This document shows, piece after piece, positions 8,520-17,355 of a stretch of 64,000 nucleotides of DNA (position 1 is the stretch's first letter; every line of letters starts with the position of its first letter). A program made the translations under genes and the position numbers. The notes beneath the pieces are model-generated. The model saw only the letters and a program-made list of their open reading frames with translations, was not told where the DNA came from and did no database searches. Source of the stretch: Dehalococcoidia bacterium (GTDB taxonomy: Bacteria; Chloroflexota; Dehalococcoidia; UBA2979); NCBI GenBank assembly GCA_009692725.1, contig SHYP01000006.1, positions 1 to 64,000 on the forward strand, in the 5' to 3' direction.

Positions 8520-9089
8520 TTACTCGCGCGTGAACTCCGCCAGGTCCACGATGCGCGCGGAGCGCTCGGTCGCCGGCCCCAGCTCCATCACCGCGACGGT
8601 ACCCAGCTTGCGCACCTGCTTCGGCAGTGTGGGGCTGCCCGGGTTCACGAACAGGATGTCCTGGTGCGTCTCCGCCATCGCGTAGTGCGTGTGGCCAAAC
8701 ACCACCGTATCGACGCGGCTGCCGAAGAACTGCGCCACCGCGTCGGACAGCGAGCGATCGGCTGGGAACTTCGCGCCCAGCGCACCGGGCCGTACCTCGT
8801 CCACCCCGCGCACCATCAGGTCGTGCACGAGGCCGATGGTGTGGCCCTCCAACGTCAGGATGCGCCCAAGTGCGCCGTCGATGACGCGCGGGTCGCCGAC
8901 CACCGGCGCCGGCGCTACCTCCACTGCGATCACCGGCGCGATGAGCTCGAGCCAGTCCAGGCAGGCAGCTGAATAGATGTCGCCCGCGTGCAGGATCAGG
9001 TCGACGCCTGCGAAGGCCAGCGCCACCTCAGATGGAGGCACCAGGCCGAGCGCGGGGAGATGCGTGTCCGAGATCAGCCCGATCTTCAC
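8520..9089 (-). CDS. Metallophosphoesterase, YfcE/MJ0936 family
   Basis: 189 residues from GTG 9087-9089 (VKIGLISDTH). The family's metal-binding motifs are in order: SDTHLP near residue 7, LHAGDIYS near residue 37, LVHDLM, and FGHTHYAM before NPGSPTLPK. Such enzymes are cytoplasmic phosphodiesterases with a dimetal centre; the physiological substrate is usually unknown. The usual GNCD motif reads VEVAPAPVVGD here, so the Asn/Asp of that motif is altered, which may lower or change activity. It starts 8 bases after the HAD gene and is probably its operon partner. Confidence 0.85.
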   Translation of the reverse strand: MKIGLISDTHLPALGLVPPSEVALAFAGVDLILHAGDIYSAACLDWLELIAPVIAVEVAPAPVVGDPRVIDGALGRILTLEGHTIGLVHDLMVRGVDEVRPGALGAKFPADRSLSDAVAQFFGSRVDTVVFGHTHYAMAETHQDILFVNPGSPTLPKQVRKLGTVAVMELGPATERSARIVDLAEFTRE

Positions 9090-9097
9090 AGCCGGTC

Positions 9098-9493
9098 TTA
9101 CGGCTGGTCGACAATGGCGTCGCCGGCTCCCTTGAGCCAGTCGAGCCACGGCTCGGTGTACGCCTCGTGCTCCCACAGGAAGTCGAAGCCCGCCTGCTCC
9201 GCGAACATCTGGTCGAGGTCGCGGTCGCCGATGTGCAGGTAGCGGTGCACGTCGAAGCGCTGCTTCACGTCGTCGAGCATGTGCTTCAGCGAGATGAAGT
9301 CCGCCTCCATGTTCATCCGCTCCCAGATCGCCTTCTGCGACGTGGCCGAGCGATCCGAGCAGCTGCCGACCAGGAAACCGAGGTCCCGGGCCCGCTGCAC
9401 CATCTCGGTCGTGATCCGCCCCGGAGGGTCACCGAGCTCGAGGGTGCCGTCGATGTCGAAACTGATCAGGAACCGTCCCCCAGAGAGCTCCAA
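9098..9493 (-). CDS. Small HAD-superfamily hydrolase
   Basis: 131 residues from a TTG at 9491-9493, preferred because GGAGG (9501-9505 on the plus strand as cctcc) lies 7 bases upstream; an ATG 18 codons earlier has no such site. Motif I is FDIDGTLE, motif II is near GSCSDRSA, and motif IV is HIGDRDLDQ. The usual motif III Lys is not obvious and there is almost no cap, so this is a compact C0-type HAD with unknown substrate. The phosphoesterase gene follows directly. Confidence 0.75.
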   Translation of the reverse strand: MELSGGRFLISFDIDGTLELGDPPGRITTEMVQRARDLGFLVGSCSDRSATSQKAIWERMNMEADFISLKHMLDDVKQRFDVHRYLHIGDRDLDQMFAEQAGFDFLWEHEAYTEPWLDWLKGAGDAIVDQP

Positions 9494-9551
9494 CGTGAAT
9501 CCTCCACTTCGGCTCCCGGCGCCACGTGAGGCGGCGTCCGGGGCCATAACG

Positions 9552-9592
9552 CCCGCGGGTCCGCCCAGTATAACAATGAGCGGACCCGCGGG
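9552..9592 (-). terminator. Hairpin downstream of thiolase-like gene 1
   Basis: A 13-base perfect stem (9552-9564 with 9580-9592) and an AT-rich 15-base loop lie between the stop of the thiolase-like gene at 9634 and the HAD gene. Confidence 0.55.
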
Positions 9593-9633
9593 GCAGGGCG
9601 AGCTACGATCCGGCCGGGCTTCCCGGCGTCGGC

Positions 9634-10962
9634 CTAGTCGGGGCTCGAGCTCCAGACCGTGAAGTTGCCACCGGTCGGCATCGGGCCGCCGGAGACGCCG
9701 ACGTTGGCCGCCACCTTGATCTGGCGCGCGCCCGCGCGCCCCTGGATCTGCTGAATGCAGTCCGTGTGCTTCCAGAACCGCGTCCGCCCGCTGCCGACGT
9801 TCCCGCCGCTCGGCGAGATCGGGAAGGGGCCGTTAATGCTGATGTCACCCGCGAAGGCGTCCAGCGCGTCACCCTTGCCGATGCCGTGCGTGCGCAGCCC
9901 CTCCAGGTGGAACACGTGGAACAGGCTGAAGCCGTCGTACATGTTCTCGAACGACAGGTCGTCCGGCTTGAGCCCTGCGCCCTCAAACAGCCGCGTGCCC
10001 ACGTTCTCGCAGGCCGTCTCGCACTCCTCGAGCGTCGGGAAGCCGCCGAAGCCGCGGGCCACGAGGTTGTCCCTGGCGTGGTTGAGGATGTAGACGGGCT
10101 TCTGCTTCAGGTCGCGCGCCCGCTCGGCGGTGGTGAACAGGTACGCGGCCGAAGCCATGATCGGAATGTCGTTGTCGAACAAGTTCGCGGGCTTCGCCAC
10201 CCAGCGCGCGTTGACGTAGTCCTCGACGGGCAGCTCCTCCGGCCGGTGCTGCGCCCAGTAGCCCTCGGGGAACAGCAGCCCGTTGTGCCGGGAGTTGGCC
10301 ATGAAGGGCGCCATCTGGTCGTGGCTCTTGCCGTACTTGTACATGTAGCGCTGGAACTGCGTAGCGGTGCCGAGCGAGGCCGGGCCCGCCCACGGGTTCG
10401 TCCACTTCGCCGGGCCCGAGATCGTCGGCTCGGCGTTCGCGCCGCCCTGGTAGTAGCGGCCATCGAGGTTGTGCCAGCTCTTCAGCACCAGGCTGGTGTG
10501 GCATAAACCGTCGCCGATCGCCTGCGCGGCGACGACGATGCAGGCGGACATGCAGCCGGGCCCGGTCATGATGTACTTGACGTTCGTCAGCTCGGGCATG
10601 TTCTTGAGGATCCACTCGCCGCTGAGCTTGGAGATGCCGTCGAGCGGGTCGTCGGTCTGGTTGAACTTCGCCACGACGTCCATCGGGATCTCACGACCCG
10701 CCGGCCAGTGCGCGCCGGTGGTGGTCGTCGTGTCGAGCACGAGGCCGTCGATGTCCGCCGGGTTCACGCCGGCGTCGGCGATCGCCTTGCGGCACGCAGC
10801 GATGCTCCACGCGCCGACGGAGTTTTCGGCGGTGCCGTCCCAGCGGCGCGCCGTGCCCTGATGGCCGACGCCCACGGCGGCGACTTTGCCCTTGTGCTCC
10901 CACACGCCGGGGTGGACCGCGGTCCGGAACATCGACGCAGGGGGCAATGGAGTTGCTGGCAT
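9634..10962 (-). CDS. Thiolase-superfamily protein (SCP-x-like acyl-CoA thiolase), tandem copy 1
   Basis: 442 residues. The nucleophile region reads MTGPGCMSACIVVAAQAIGDG with Cys137 at the usual thiolase position, followed by the AAQAIGDG helix. Near the C-terminus ISPSGGNVGSGR and QIQGRAGARQ align with the end of thiolases, but the canonical GHP(x)GxTG loop reads GSGRTRFWKH. The catalytic His is therefore displaced or absent. About 35 residues differ from the neighbour at 11042-12370 (about 92% identity by eye). It probably acts in acyl-CoA chain shortening with the OB-fold protein encoded upstream. Confidence 0.85.
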   Translation of the reverse strand: MPATPLPPASMFRTAVHPGVWEHKGKVAAVGVGHQGTARRWDGTAENSVGAWSIAACRKAIADAGVNPADIDGLVLDTTTTTGAHWPAGREIPMDVVAKFNQTDDPLDGISKLSGEWILKNMPELTNVKYIMTGPGCMSACIVVAAQAIGDGLCHTSLVLKSWHNLDGRYYQGGANAEPTISGPAKWTNPWAGPASLGTATQFQRYMYKYGKSHDQMAPFMANSRHNGLLFPEGYWAQHRPEELPVEDYVNARWVAKPANLFDNDIPIMASAAYLFTTAERARDLKQKPVYILNHARDNLVARGFGGFPTLEECETACENVGTRLFEGAGLKPDDLSFENMYDGFSLFHVFHLEGLRTHGIGKGDALDAFAGDISINGPFPISPSGGNVGSGRTRFWKHTDCIQQIQGRAGARQIKVAANVGVSGGPMPTGGNFTVWSSSPD

Positions 10963-10984
10963 GGGTACCTCTATCTCCTCTTCT

Positions 10985-11034
10985 GTTGCCGGGAGGCCCG
11001 TCGCGTACTCGCCTGCGACGAGCCTCCCGGCAAC
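10985..11034 (-). terminator. Hairpin between the two thiolase-like genes
   Basis: Arms 10985-10997 and 11022-11034 are a perfect 13-base inverted repeat, with an additional inner CGTCGC/GCGACG pairing. It follows the stop of the gene ending at 11042. Confidence 0.55.
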
Positions 11035-11041
11035 TGCCTAG

Positions 11042-12370
11042 CTAGTCGGGGCTCGAGCTCCACACAGTGAAGACGCCGCCGGTCGGCATTGGGCCGCCCG
11101 AGACGCCGATGTTCGCCGGGGCCTTCATCTGCCGAGCGCCGGCGCGGCCCTGGATCTGCTGAATGCAGTCCGTGTGCTTCCAGAAGCGCGTGCGGCCGCT
11201 GCCGATGTTGCCGCCGGACGGCGAGATCGGGAAGGGGCCGTTGAGGCTGATGTCGCCCTTGAACGCGTCGAGGGCGTCGCCCTTGCCGATGCCGTGCGTG
11301 CGCAGCCCTTCGAGGTGGAACACGTGGAACAGGCTGAAGCCGTCGTACATGTTCTCGAACGACAGGTCGTCCGGCTTGATGCCGGCGCCCTCGTAAAGGC
11401 GGATGCCGGTGTTCTCGCAGGCCGTCTCGCACTCCTCTAGCGTCGGGAAGCCGCCGAAGCCACGAGCCACGAGGTCGTCCTTGGCGTGGTTGAGGATGTA
11501 GACGGGCTTCTGCTTCAGGTCGCGCGCCCGCTCGGCGGTGGTGAACAGGTACGCGGCCGAAGCCATGATCGGAATGTCGTTGTCGAACAGGTTCGCGGGC
11601 TTGGCGACCCAGCGCGCGTTGATGTAATCCTCGGCGGGGAGCTCCTCGGGCCGGTGCTGCGCCCAGTAGCCCTCGGGGAACAGCAGCCCGTTGTGCCGGG
11701 AGTTCTGCATGAACGGCGCCATCATGTCGTGGCTCTTGCCGTACTTGAACATGTAGCGCTGGAACTGCGTGGCCGTGCCGAGCGACGCCGGACCCGCCCA
11801 CGGGTTCGTCCACTTCGCCGGGCCCGAGATCGTCGGCTCGGCGTTCGCGCCGCCCTGGTAATAGCGGCCATCGAGGTTGTGCCAGCTCTTCAGCACCAGG
11901 CTGGTGTGGCATAACCCGTCGCCGATCGCCTGCGCGGCGACAGCGATCGCCGTCGACATGCAGACCGGCCCCGTCATGATGTACTTGACGTTCGTCAGCT
12001 CGGGCATGTTCTTGACCATCCACTCGCCGCTGAGCTGAGCGATGCCGTCCAGCGGGTCGTCGGTCTGGTTGAACTGCTTGACCACGTCCATCGGGATCTC
12101 GCGACCCGCCGGCCAGTGCGCGCCGGTCGTGGTCGAGGTGTCGAGCACGATGCCATCGACGTCCGCCGGGTTCACGCCGGCGTCCGCGATCGCCTTGCGG
12201 CACGCAGCGATGCTCCACGCGCCGATCGAGTTCTCAGCGGTGCCGTCCCAGCGGCGCGCCGTGCCCTGGTGGCCGACGCCCACGGCGGCGACCTTGCCCT
12301 TGTGCTCCCACACTCCGGGGTGCACCGCGGTCCGGAACATGGACGCCGGTGGCATTGGAGTCTTTGGCAT
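11042..12370 (-). CDS. Thiolase-superfamily protein (SCP-x-like), tandem copy 2
   Basis: 442 residues, same length as copy 1 and colinear along its whole length. Active-site region MTGPVCMSTAIAVAAQ keeps Cys137; the three changes around it (G to V, A to T, C to A) are the densest cluster of differences between copies and could alter substrate choice. The GHP loop is again replaced (GSGRTRFWKH). It lies between the OB-fold gene and copy 1 on the same strand. Both copies share the N-terminal FRTAVHPGVWEHKGK, suggesting a recent duplication kept under selection. Confidence 0.85.
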   Translation of the reverse strand: MPKTPMPPASMFRTAVHPGVWEHKGKVAAVGVGHQGTARRWDGTAENSIGAWSIAACRKAIADAGVNPADVDGIVLDTSTTTGAHWPAGREIPMDVVKQFNQTDDPLDGIAQLSGEWMVKNMPELTNVKYIMTGPVCMSTAIAVAAQAIGDGLCHTSLVLKSWHNLDGRYYQGGANAEPTISGPAKWTNPWAGPASLGTATQFQRYMFKYGKSHDMMAPFMQNSRHNGLLFPEGYWAQHRPEELPAEDYINARWVAKPANLFDNDIPIMASAAYLFTTAERARDLKQKPVYILNHAKDDLVARGFGGFPTLEECETACENTGIRLYEGAGIKPDDLSFENMYDGFSLFHVFHLEGLRTHGIGKGDALDAFKGDISLNGPFPISPSGGNIGSGRTRFWKHTDCIQQIQGRAGARQMKAPANIGVSGGPMPTGGVFTVWSSSPD

Positions 12371-12397
12371 GCTTACCTCAATTTGTTCGATGCGTTC

Positions 12398-12420
12398 GCG
12401 GACTCGTCCGGACGAGCCGC
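12398..12420 (-). terminator. Hairpin between OB-fold gene and thiolase copy 2
   Basis: A 14-base palindrome (12403-12416) flanked by pairing GCGG/CCGC with one mismatch. It lies immediately after the OB-fold stop and could attenuate transcription into the thiolase genes. Weak evidence. Confidence 0.3.
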
Positions 12421-12422
12421 AG

Positions 12423-12851
12423 CTAGCTCACTACCTGCCACTCGGGGACCTTCTGGCCGGTCGCCGGGGTGCTCTCGAAGATGACCTTAACCTTGGCGCC
12501 GATCGGCACGTCGTCGATCGGGCGGCCGGGAAGGTGCGACAGCATCTTCACGCCGGGGTCCTCCTCCAGCTCGATCACCGCCACGTTGTACGGCTGGTCG
12601 GCCTGGAGTTCGGCGATCGGCGAGTCGTAGACCACACCGTAGGTGTAGATCGTGCCGCGGCCGCTGAGCTGCTTCCAGCCGAGACTCGCGTCCTTGCCAC
12701 AGCCGCCGCAAGTGGCCGCCGGGGGGTGCTGGAGGCGGCCAGCCGCTCCGTGCTCAGTCGCTGAGCAGTTCTGGATGACGAGCCGGTCTTCGTTGCACGC
12801 GTCGAAGTACGGCTTGTCCAGGGCATCGGGTACCGGGGACTGTTTCGGCAT
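12423..12851 (-). CDS. Zn-ribbon/OB-fold (DUF35) acyl-CoA-associated protein
   Basis: 142 residues from ATG 12849-12851 with GAGGAG 5 bases upstream. The N-terminal helix (KPYFDACNEDRLVIQNC) leads to a rubredoxin-like zinc ribbon ending TCGGCGKD, then an OB-fold with GRGTIYTYGVVYD and PYNVAVIELEEDPGVKM. This is the DUF35 architecture of ChsH2-like and thiolase-associated proteins, which bind the acyl-CoA enzyme partner. It directly precedes the two thiolase-like genes on the same strand, so it is probably their partner subunit. Confidence 0.88.
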   Translation of the reverse strand: MPKQSPVPDALDKPYFDACNEDRLVIQNCSATEHGAAGRLQHPPAATCGGCGKDASLGWKQLSGRGTIYTYGVVYDSPIAELQADQPYNVAVIELEEDPGVKMLSHLPGRPIDDVPIGAKVKVIFESTPATGQKVPEWQVVS

Positions 12852-13199
12852 GTCTCTCCTCGCTGCATGTACCCCATATGGCCGTCGAACTTGCCCCGGA
12901 GGCGGTGGGTCGCCCCGAGAGCTCAACGTTCTGCTGTGACGGCCGCGCGAGCGGCCCCCAAACGCCTCGCACCACGCTGCTCGCGGCGGTGCAGTGCACG
13001 CATCCGCACCGCACCAGCGTGGCCTGTCGGGCCCGGAACGCGCCTGCGCGCCATCCCGCGGCCGTGGCTCCAAGGCTATACCACGGCCGTAATCCGCCTG
13101 ACAAGCGGCGGCCCGTCCGCACGATGTTATACACCGCTTCGACCGCTCGTGCGCATCATGCGCCGCGCGCTCGCAGTAATTCCGTCGCCCGCCCGACGC
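12852..13199. other. Intergenic region upstream of the OB-fold/thiolase genes
   Basis: About 350 bases with no supported gene. It carries a promoter candidate at 13075-13104 (minus strand). A second TATAAC-like box occurs near 13125-13130 without a good -35. Confidence 0.4.
13075..13104 (-). promoter_or_regulatory. Candidate sigma70-type promoter for the OB-fold/thiolase genes
   Basis: On the minus strand TTGTCA (13099-13104) and TATAGC (13075-13080) are 18 bases apart, matching 5 and 4 of 6 consensus bases. It would give a leader of about 215 bases. Confidence 0.4.
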
Positions 13200-14078
13200 C
13201 TACAGCGCGGCCAGCGCGGGGATCAGCCGCGTCGCCATCACCTCCCGCACGCGCGGATCGCCCGCGCCGATGACGTAACCGAGCGCCGCCTGCACGCCCG
13301 CCTCCGCAAGCCGGCCCAGTCGCTCGATCTCCGCGTCCACGCGCTCGCCCTGCGGGCCCGGGTCGAACCGCGTCGACACCGTGCGCTCGATGCTCGCGTA
13401 GTCGCGCCCCTCCGCCTCGCAGTGCTCGCGCAGCACGCCCAGCAGCCGCCGCGTCTCGTCGGGGTGCTGCCCGCTCACGTTGCACGCGTCGCCGTAGCGC
13501 GCGACCAGCCGCAGCGTCTTCCGCTCGCCGCTGCCCGCCACCAGGATCGGCGGCCGCGGCCGCTGCACCGGCTGTGGCGAGCAGATCGTCTCCGCCATCT
13601 GGAAATGACGGCCCGCGAACGGGCCGTTCTCCGCGCTCCACATCTGGCCCGCGATCCGCAGCGCCTCATCGAGCATCTCGAACCGCACCGCGAGCGGCGG
13701 GAACGGGATGCCGAGGCCCACATGCTCGCGCTCGAACCACGCCGCGCCGATGCCCAGCCACGCCCGCCCGCGCGACAGCACGTCCAGCCCCGTGACCTGC
13801 TTCACGAGGAAGCCGGGGTTGCGGTAGGTCACGCCGGTCGCGAGCACGCCCAGCCGCACCCGCGACGTGCGCGCCGCGATGTAGCCCAGCAGGTTGTACG
13901 CCTCGAACATCTCGTGCTCGGGCGGCCCCAGCGCGGCGATCTGGAAGTAGTGGTCCATCACCGACAGCCGGTCGAACCCCGCCACGTCGACCCAGTCGAT
14001 GATCTCGTCGAGCTTCGCGCCGAGCTCGGCCGGCGCCACCCCATACGTGAAGTCCGCGAAATGAAAGCCGACCTTCAC
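13200..14078 (-). CDS. LLM-class F420-dependent oxidoreductase
   Basis: 292 residues from GTG 14076-14078 (VKVGFHFADF). Bacterial luciferase-like features: DWVDVAGFDRLSVMDHYFQ, a region TSRVRLGVLATGVTYRNP, then LGIGAAWFEREH, and PILVAGSGERKTLRLVARYGDACN, which is typical of the F420-binding subfamily. It would catalyse a hydride transfer with coenzyme F420 (or FMN), substrate unknown. It lies after a substrate-binding protein gene on the same strand, separated by a hairpin. A related gene lies at 32208-33170. Confidence 0.88.
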   Translation of the reverse strand: MKVGFHFADFTYGVAPAELGAKLDEIIDWVDVAGFDRLSVMDHYFQIAALGPPEHEMFEAYNLLGYIAARTSRVRLGVLATGVTYRNPGFLVKQVTGLDVLSRGRAWLGIGAAWFEREHVGLGIPFPPLAVRFEMLDEALRIAGQMWSAENGPFAGRHFQMAETICSPQPVQRPRPPILVAGSGERKTLRLVARYGDACNVSGQHPDETRRLLGVLREHCEAEGRDYASIERTVSTRFDPGPQGERVDAEIERLGRLAEAGVQAALGYVIGAGDPRVREVMATRLIPALAAL

Positions 14079-14206
14079 GCCTGTTCCCTTCGTCCGCGCC
14101 GCTGCGCCGCCTGTGAGCCGCTGTAGCAGTACCACAGCGCTGCGCCCCCCGCGAGCGCGACCATGCGTCGAGCCTCGCGCGTACGCCGGCCCCACGCCTG
14201 TGTATG

Positions 14207-14247
14207 CACAGACGGAAGGGGAGCCTCTCGGCTCCCCCCTGTCTGTG
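14207..14247 (-). terminator. Two-part hairpin after substrate-binding protein copy 2
   Basis: Inner stem GGGGAGCC/GGCTCCCC (14218-14225, 14230-14237) with TCTC loop, and outer CACAGAC/GTCTGTG arms (14207-14213, 14241-14247). Confidence 0.6.
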
Positions 14248-14323
14248 CCAGATGACCTCGCCCGACGCCCCGCTGCGGCTTCATGGCGCTACGAAGTCGG
14301 AGCTGCCGGTCACGGCGAGTGAC

Positions 14324-16108
14324 CTACTTATCGAGCCAACCGTACTCCACCTGGCTGCCCCAGTTGTAGTACGAGCTGTTGCCGTTCGGCGAGCTCTGGC
14401 CGAAGCGGATGCCACGCATCCACGGCTGGTACACCTCGTACGTGAACCCGTACGACAGCGGCGGTCGGTACATCATCTCCAGGTCGCGGTCGAAAATCTT
14501 GATCTGCAGCTCGCGCCGCTTCTGCGGATTGAGCTCCACCTGCTGCGCCTCCGCCCACTCGTCGAGCTGCGGGTCGGAGATGCGCCAGCGGTTGCCCGCG
14601 GACTTCGAGTGGATCTGCCCGTAGAACCAGTTGTCCGCGTCGAACCCGGACGTGCCCCACCCGGACGTCGAGACGTCCGGCAGCTTCCCGCCGACCCAGT
14701 TCGAGTTGAACGTCGTGTACTCCGCCTTACCGCCCGTCATTGTGATGCCGACCTCGCGCAGCGCGGGGACGATCACTTCGTTCGCGCGGTCGTTGTTCTG
14801 CGTGTATGCGTAGTAGATGTTTTCCATCTCGAGCTTCTCGGCGCCGGCCGCCTTCAGGAGCGCCTTTGCCTCCGTCGGGTCGTACTTCATCCACTTGCCG
14901 AGCTTGCCCGACTCGATCGTCGGCTCCGCGTCCATCACGTACGTCCACGGGATCACCGACAACGACTTGCCGAGGCCCTCGTACAACAGGTCGACCTGCT
15001 GCTTGCGGTTCAGCGCCAGCGACACCGCGCGGCGCACGCGCTCGTCCTTGTACTTGGGCGAGGTCAGGTTGAAGGCGAACGTGAACGTCATGTACGTGAG
15101 CGGCAACAGGTGCACCTGCATGCCCGGGTTGCTTTTCAGCAGCTGGTTGACCTCGGACAGCGTGCCCACCGCCGAGTACGCGTACTCCACCTGGCCCGCG
15201 CGCAGCTGCGCGAGCCGCGCCGACGCGTCCGGCATGATGCGGAACTCGAACCCGTCGATGAGCACCTTCGCGTTGAAGTACTCCGGATTCTTCGTGAACG
15301 TCACCTTGTCGGAGGCGAGCGCCTCCTTGAGGATCATCGGCCCGGTGCCGATCACCTTCTCCTTGATGCTGCCGTCGTCGACGAGCTCCTTCGGGAAGAT
15401 CGTCTGCTTGTCGCTGCCCAGCGGGTTGAGGAAGTCCGCCGCCGCGCGCTTCATCTTGATCTTGAGCGTGTACTTGTCCACGGCCTCGAAGCCGTCGACG
15501 TTGACGTAGTACGCCTTGTGCACGCCCTCCTTGGAGTAGCGCTCCAGCGCGAACTTCGCGTCCTCCGCCACGAACTCGCGGCCGTTGAGCGGCGGCAGGT
15601 TCTGCCACTTGATGCCCGGCCGGATCTTGAACGTGTACGCGAGCCCGTCCGGCGCTTGCTCCCACGACGCCGCGAGCTCCGGCTGCAGCTCCGTCTTGAA
15701 CGGGTCCGCCGCCGGGCCGCGCTTGATGCCGATCAGCCGGTTGTAGACCATGTTCGGCACCGTCACGGTGCCGCCCGCCGCCGAGGTCGTCGGGTCCATC
15801 GGCCCCACGTCCCACGTCGCGGCCACGCGCATCGTCCCGCCGGCCTTCGGCTGCTTCGCCGGCTCCGGGAAGTTGTACGGGAACGGCAACGCCGGGTCGC
15901 GCACGAGCTTGCCGGGGCCGGTCGCTTCCTCCGTGCTGCTCGACACCGCGCCGCCGCCTGCGCCGCCCGCTCCCTCGTCGTCCCCGCCGCAGCCGACGAG
16001 CGCGGCTGCCGCCAGACCCGCGCCGGCCAGCGCCGAGGTCCGCAAGAACATCCGCCGCCCGAGGAACGCCAGACGCTCCACCGCTGTCCCGCTCGAAAGC
16101 TCAGTCAA
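14324..16108 (-). CDS. Family-5 ABC transporter substrate-binding lipoprotein, copy 2
   Basis: About 594 residues if started at TTG 16106-16108, chosen because it gives an N-terminus of the same length as the paralogues and GGCGGG lies upstream; a GTG at 16163-16165 is also in frame. The signal has twin Arg (GRRMFLRTS), an Ala-rich core and lipobox LVGC, so Tat export and lipidation are likely. The mature part has DPTTSAAGG, MVYNRLIGIKRG, PELAASWEQAPDG and FVAEDAKFALERY. No transporter permease is nearby. A hairpin ends the transcript. Confidence 0.88.
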   Translation of the reverse strand: MTELSSGTAVERLAFLGRRMFLRTSALAGAGLAAAALVGCGGDDEGAGGAGGGAVSSSTEEATGPGKLVRDPALPFPYNFPEPAKQPKAGGTMRVAATWDVGPMDPTTSAAGGTVTVPNMVYNRLIGIKRGPAADPFKTELQPELAASWEQAPDGLAYTFKIRPGIKWQNLPPLNGREFVAEDAKFALERYSKEGVHKAYYVNVDGFEAVDKYTLKIKMKRAAADFLNPLGSDKQTIFPKELVDDGSIKEKVIGTGPMILKEALASDKVTFTKNPEYFNAKVLIDGFEFRIMPDASARLAQLRAGQVEYAYSAVGTLSEVNQLLKSNPGMQVHLLPLTYMTFTFAFNLTSPKYKDERVRRAVSLALNRKQQVDLLYEGLGKSLSVIPWTYVMDAEPTIESGKLGKWMKYDPTEAKALLKAAGAEKLEMENIYYAYTQNNDRANEVIVPALREVGITMTGGKAEYTTFNSNWVGGKLPDVSTSGWGTSGFDADNWFYGQIHSKSAGNRWRISDPQLDEWAEAQQVELNPQKRRELQIKIFDRDLEMMYRPPLSYGFTYEVYQPWMRGIRFGQSSPNGNSSYYNWGSQVEYGWLDK

Positions 16109-16231
16109 CTCTGTTCCCGCCGGTAGCCAGCGTAATGAATGACTTGTGATAGTAACCGCAATCACGCGTAGCGAGCATCCGGCACCCCGTCCCCTCGACG
16201 ACGCTACATAACGTGTGGGCGTCGCGCGGAG

Positions 16232-16738
16232 CTAGCGCGCCCGCCCCGCGTCGACAGGCTCTAGGCGGCCGCTACGCACGTCGTAGGTGAAGCCGACGAT
16301 CTCGTACGCCTCCGGGAAGTACGGGCACCGCCGCAGCGCCTGCACGTCGTCCCGCACCGATTGCACGAGGTCCCCAAACGGCAGGTAGCTGAACGGCGGC
16401 CGCGCGCCGGAGACCGCCAGCACCTGGTCCCGCAGCTCCTCGTCCGACCGGCCGAGCAGCCCGCAGTCGCTGTGGTGGATAACCACGCATGCGCGCGTCC
16501 CCAGCAGCGCCGCCGACAGCGTGAGCGAACGGATCGCGTCCTCCGTCGCCCGCCCGCCCGCGTTGCGGATCACGTGCGCATCACCGAGCACGAGCCCTAG
16601 CACGCCCTGCGCCGTGAAGCGCGAGTCCATGCACGTGAGGATCGCCAGCTGCCTGCGCGGCTGCACCCGCAGCTCCGACGCGTCGAACGCCGCCGCATAG
16701 CCCTCGTTGGCACGCAGCAGCTCAGCAACCAGCGACAT
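16232..16738 (-). CDS. Beta-class carbonic anhydrase
   Basis: 168 residues, the short form of the beta class. Zinc ligands are Cys36, His89 and Cys92; the Asp-Arg dyad is Asp38/Arg40 in TCMDSR, and HHSDCG contains the last two ligands. RNAGGRATEDAIRSL is the conserved active-site stretch. The enzyme interconverts CO2 and bicarbonate in the cytoplasm. The start ATG has a good GAGGAGG site upstream. The gene stands alone between a substrate-binding protein gene and tRNA-Leu. Confidence 0.95.
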   Translation of the reverse strand: MSLVAELLRANEGYAAAFDASELRVQPRRQLAILTCMDSRFTAQGVLGLVLGDAHVIRNAGGRATEDAIRSLTLSAALLGTRACVVIHHSDCGLLGRSDEELRDQVLAVSGARPPFSYLPFGDLVQSVRDDVQALRRCPYFPEAYEIVGFTYDVRSGRLEPVDAGRAR

Positions 16739-16819
16739 AGTCCTCCTCAGCTAACGCGTTGCCGCAACGCCACGAACGCCGCCGCCCGCCGCGCCGGTCG
16801 CGTCCGTGTGCCATCGGGC

Positions 16820-16903
<84 letters not shown>

Positions 16904-16953
16904 GCGTCCACCGCAGCCGCAGTGTAGCGGCGTCGACGCCGCGCGCCGATGCC

Positions 16954-17355
16954 TCAGGCGACCGGCTGCGCGCATGCGTGGCAGCGGCGCGCGGTGAGCG
17001 GGATATCGGTCAGGCACTCCCCGCACTGCTTCGTCGAGGGATCGGCAGGCGGTTCCCGGCGCGAGCGCGCGATCAGCATGTTCATCGGCTTCACCACGAA
17101 CACGAACACCACCGCCGCGATGATCACGAACGAAAGCACCGCGTTCAGGAAATGCCCGTAGCGGAACGTGCTGTCGTTGATCGTAAAGTCGAGCGCCGAG
17201 AAATCCGGTTGCCCGCCGAACGCCGCAATCAGCGGCGTGATGAAGTCCTCCACCAGCGCCGTGACCACCGCGCCGAACGCCACCCCGATCACCACCCCCA
17301 CGGCCAAGTCGACGACGTTGCCGCGGAGCAGAAACTGCCGGAACTCGCTCACCAT
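16954..17355 (-). CDS. mscL: Large-conductance mechanosensitive channel MscL with C-terminal zinc ribbon
   Basis: 133 residues from ATG 17353-17355; GAGGGG lies upstream and a GTG one codon earlier is possible. The channel core is clear: EFRQFLLRGNVVDLAVGVVIG (first helix with the pore-lining GVVIGVAFG), DFITPLIAAFGG, and a second helix AVLSFVIIAAVVFVFVVKP. The C-terminus, instead of the usual amphipathic bundle alone, ends in a CGEC...CHAC double knuckle that resembles a zinc ribbon. The protein is an osmotic release valve in the inner membrane. Confidence 0.93.
   Translation of the reverse strand: MVSEFRQFLLRGNVVDLAVGVVIGVAFGAVVTALVEDFITPLIAAFGGQPDFSALDFTINDSTFRYGHFLNAVLSFVIIAAVVFVFVVKPMNMLIARSRREPPADPSTKQCGECLTDIPLTARRCHACAQPVA

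Noticed and set aside
9634..12370. Thiolase pair as an assembly duplication
   Set aside because: The copies differ at about 35 residues and have different flanking hairpins, so they are two real loci.
12867..14126. 419-codon plus-strand frame opposite the LLM oxidoreductase
   Set aside because: Composition is Arg/His/Pro-rich and the real gene on the other strand has recognisable LLM motifs.
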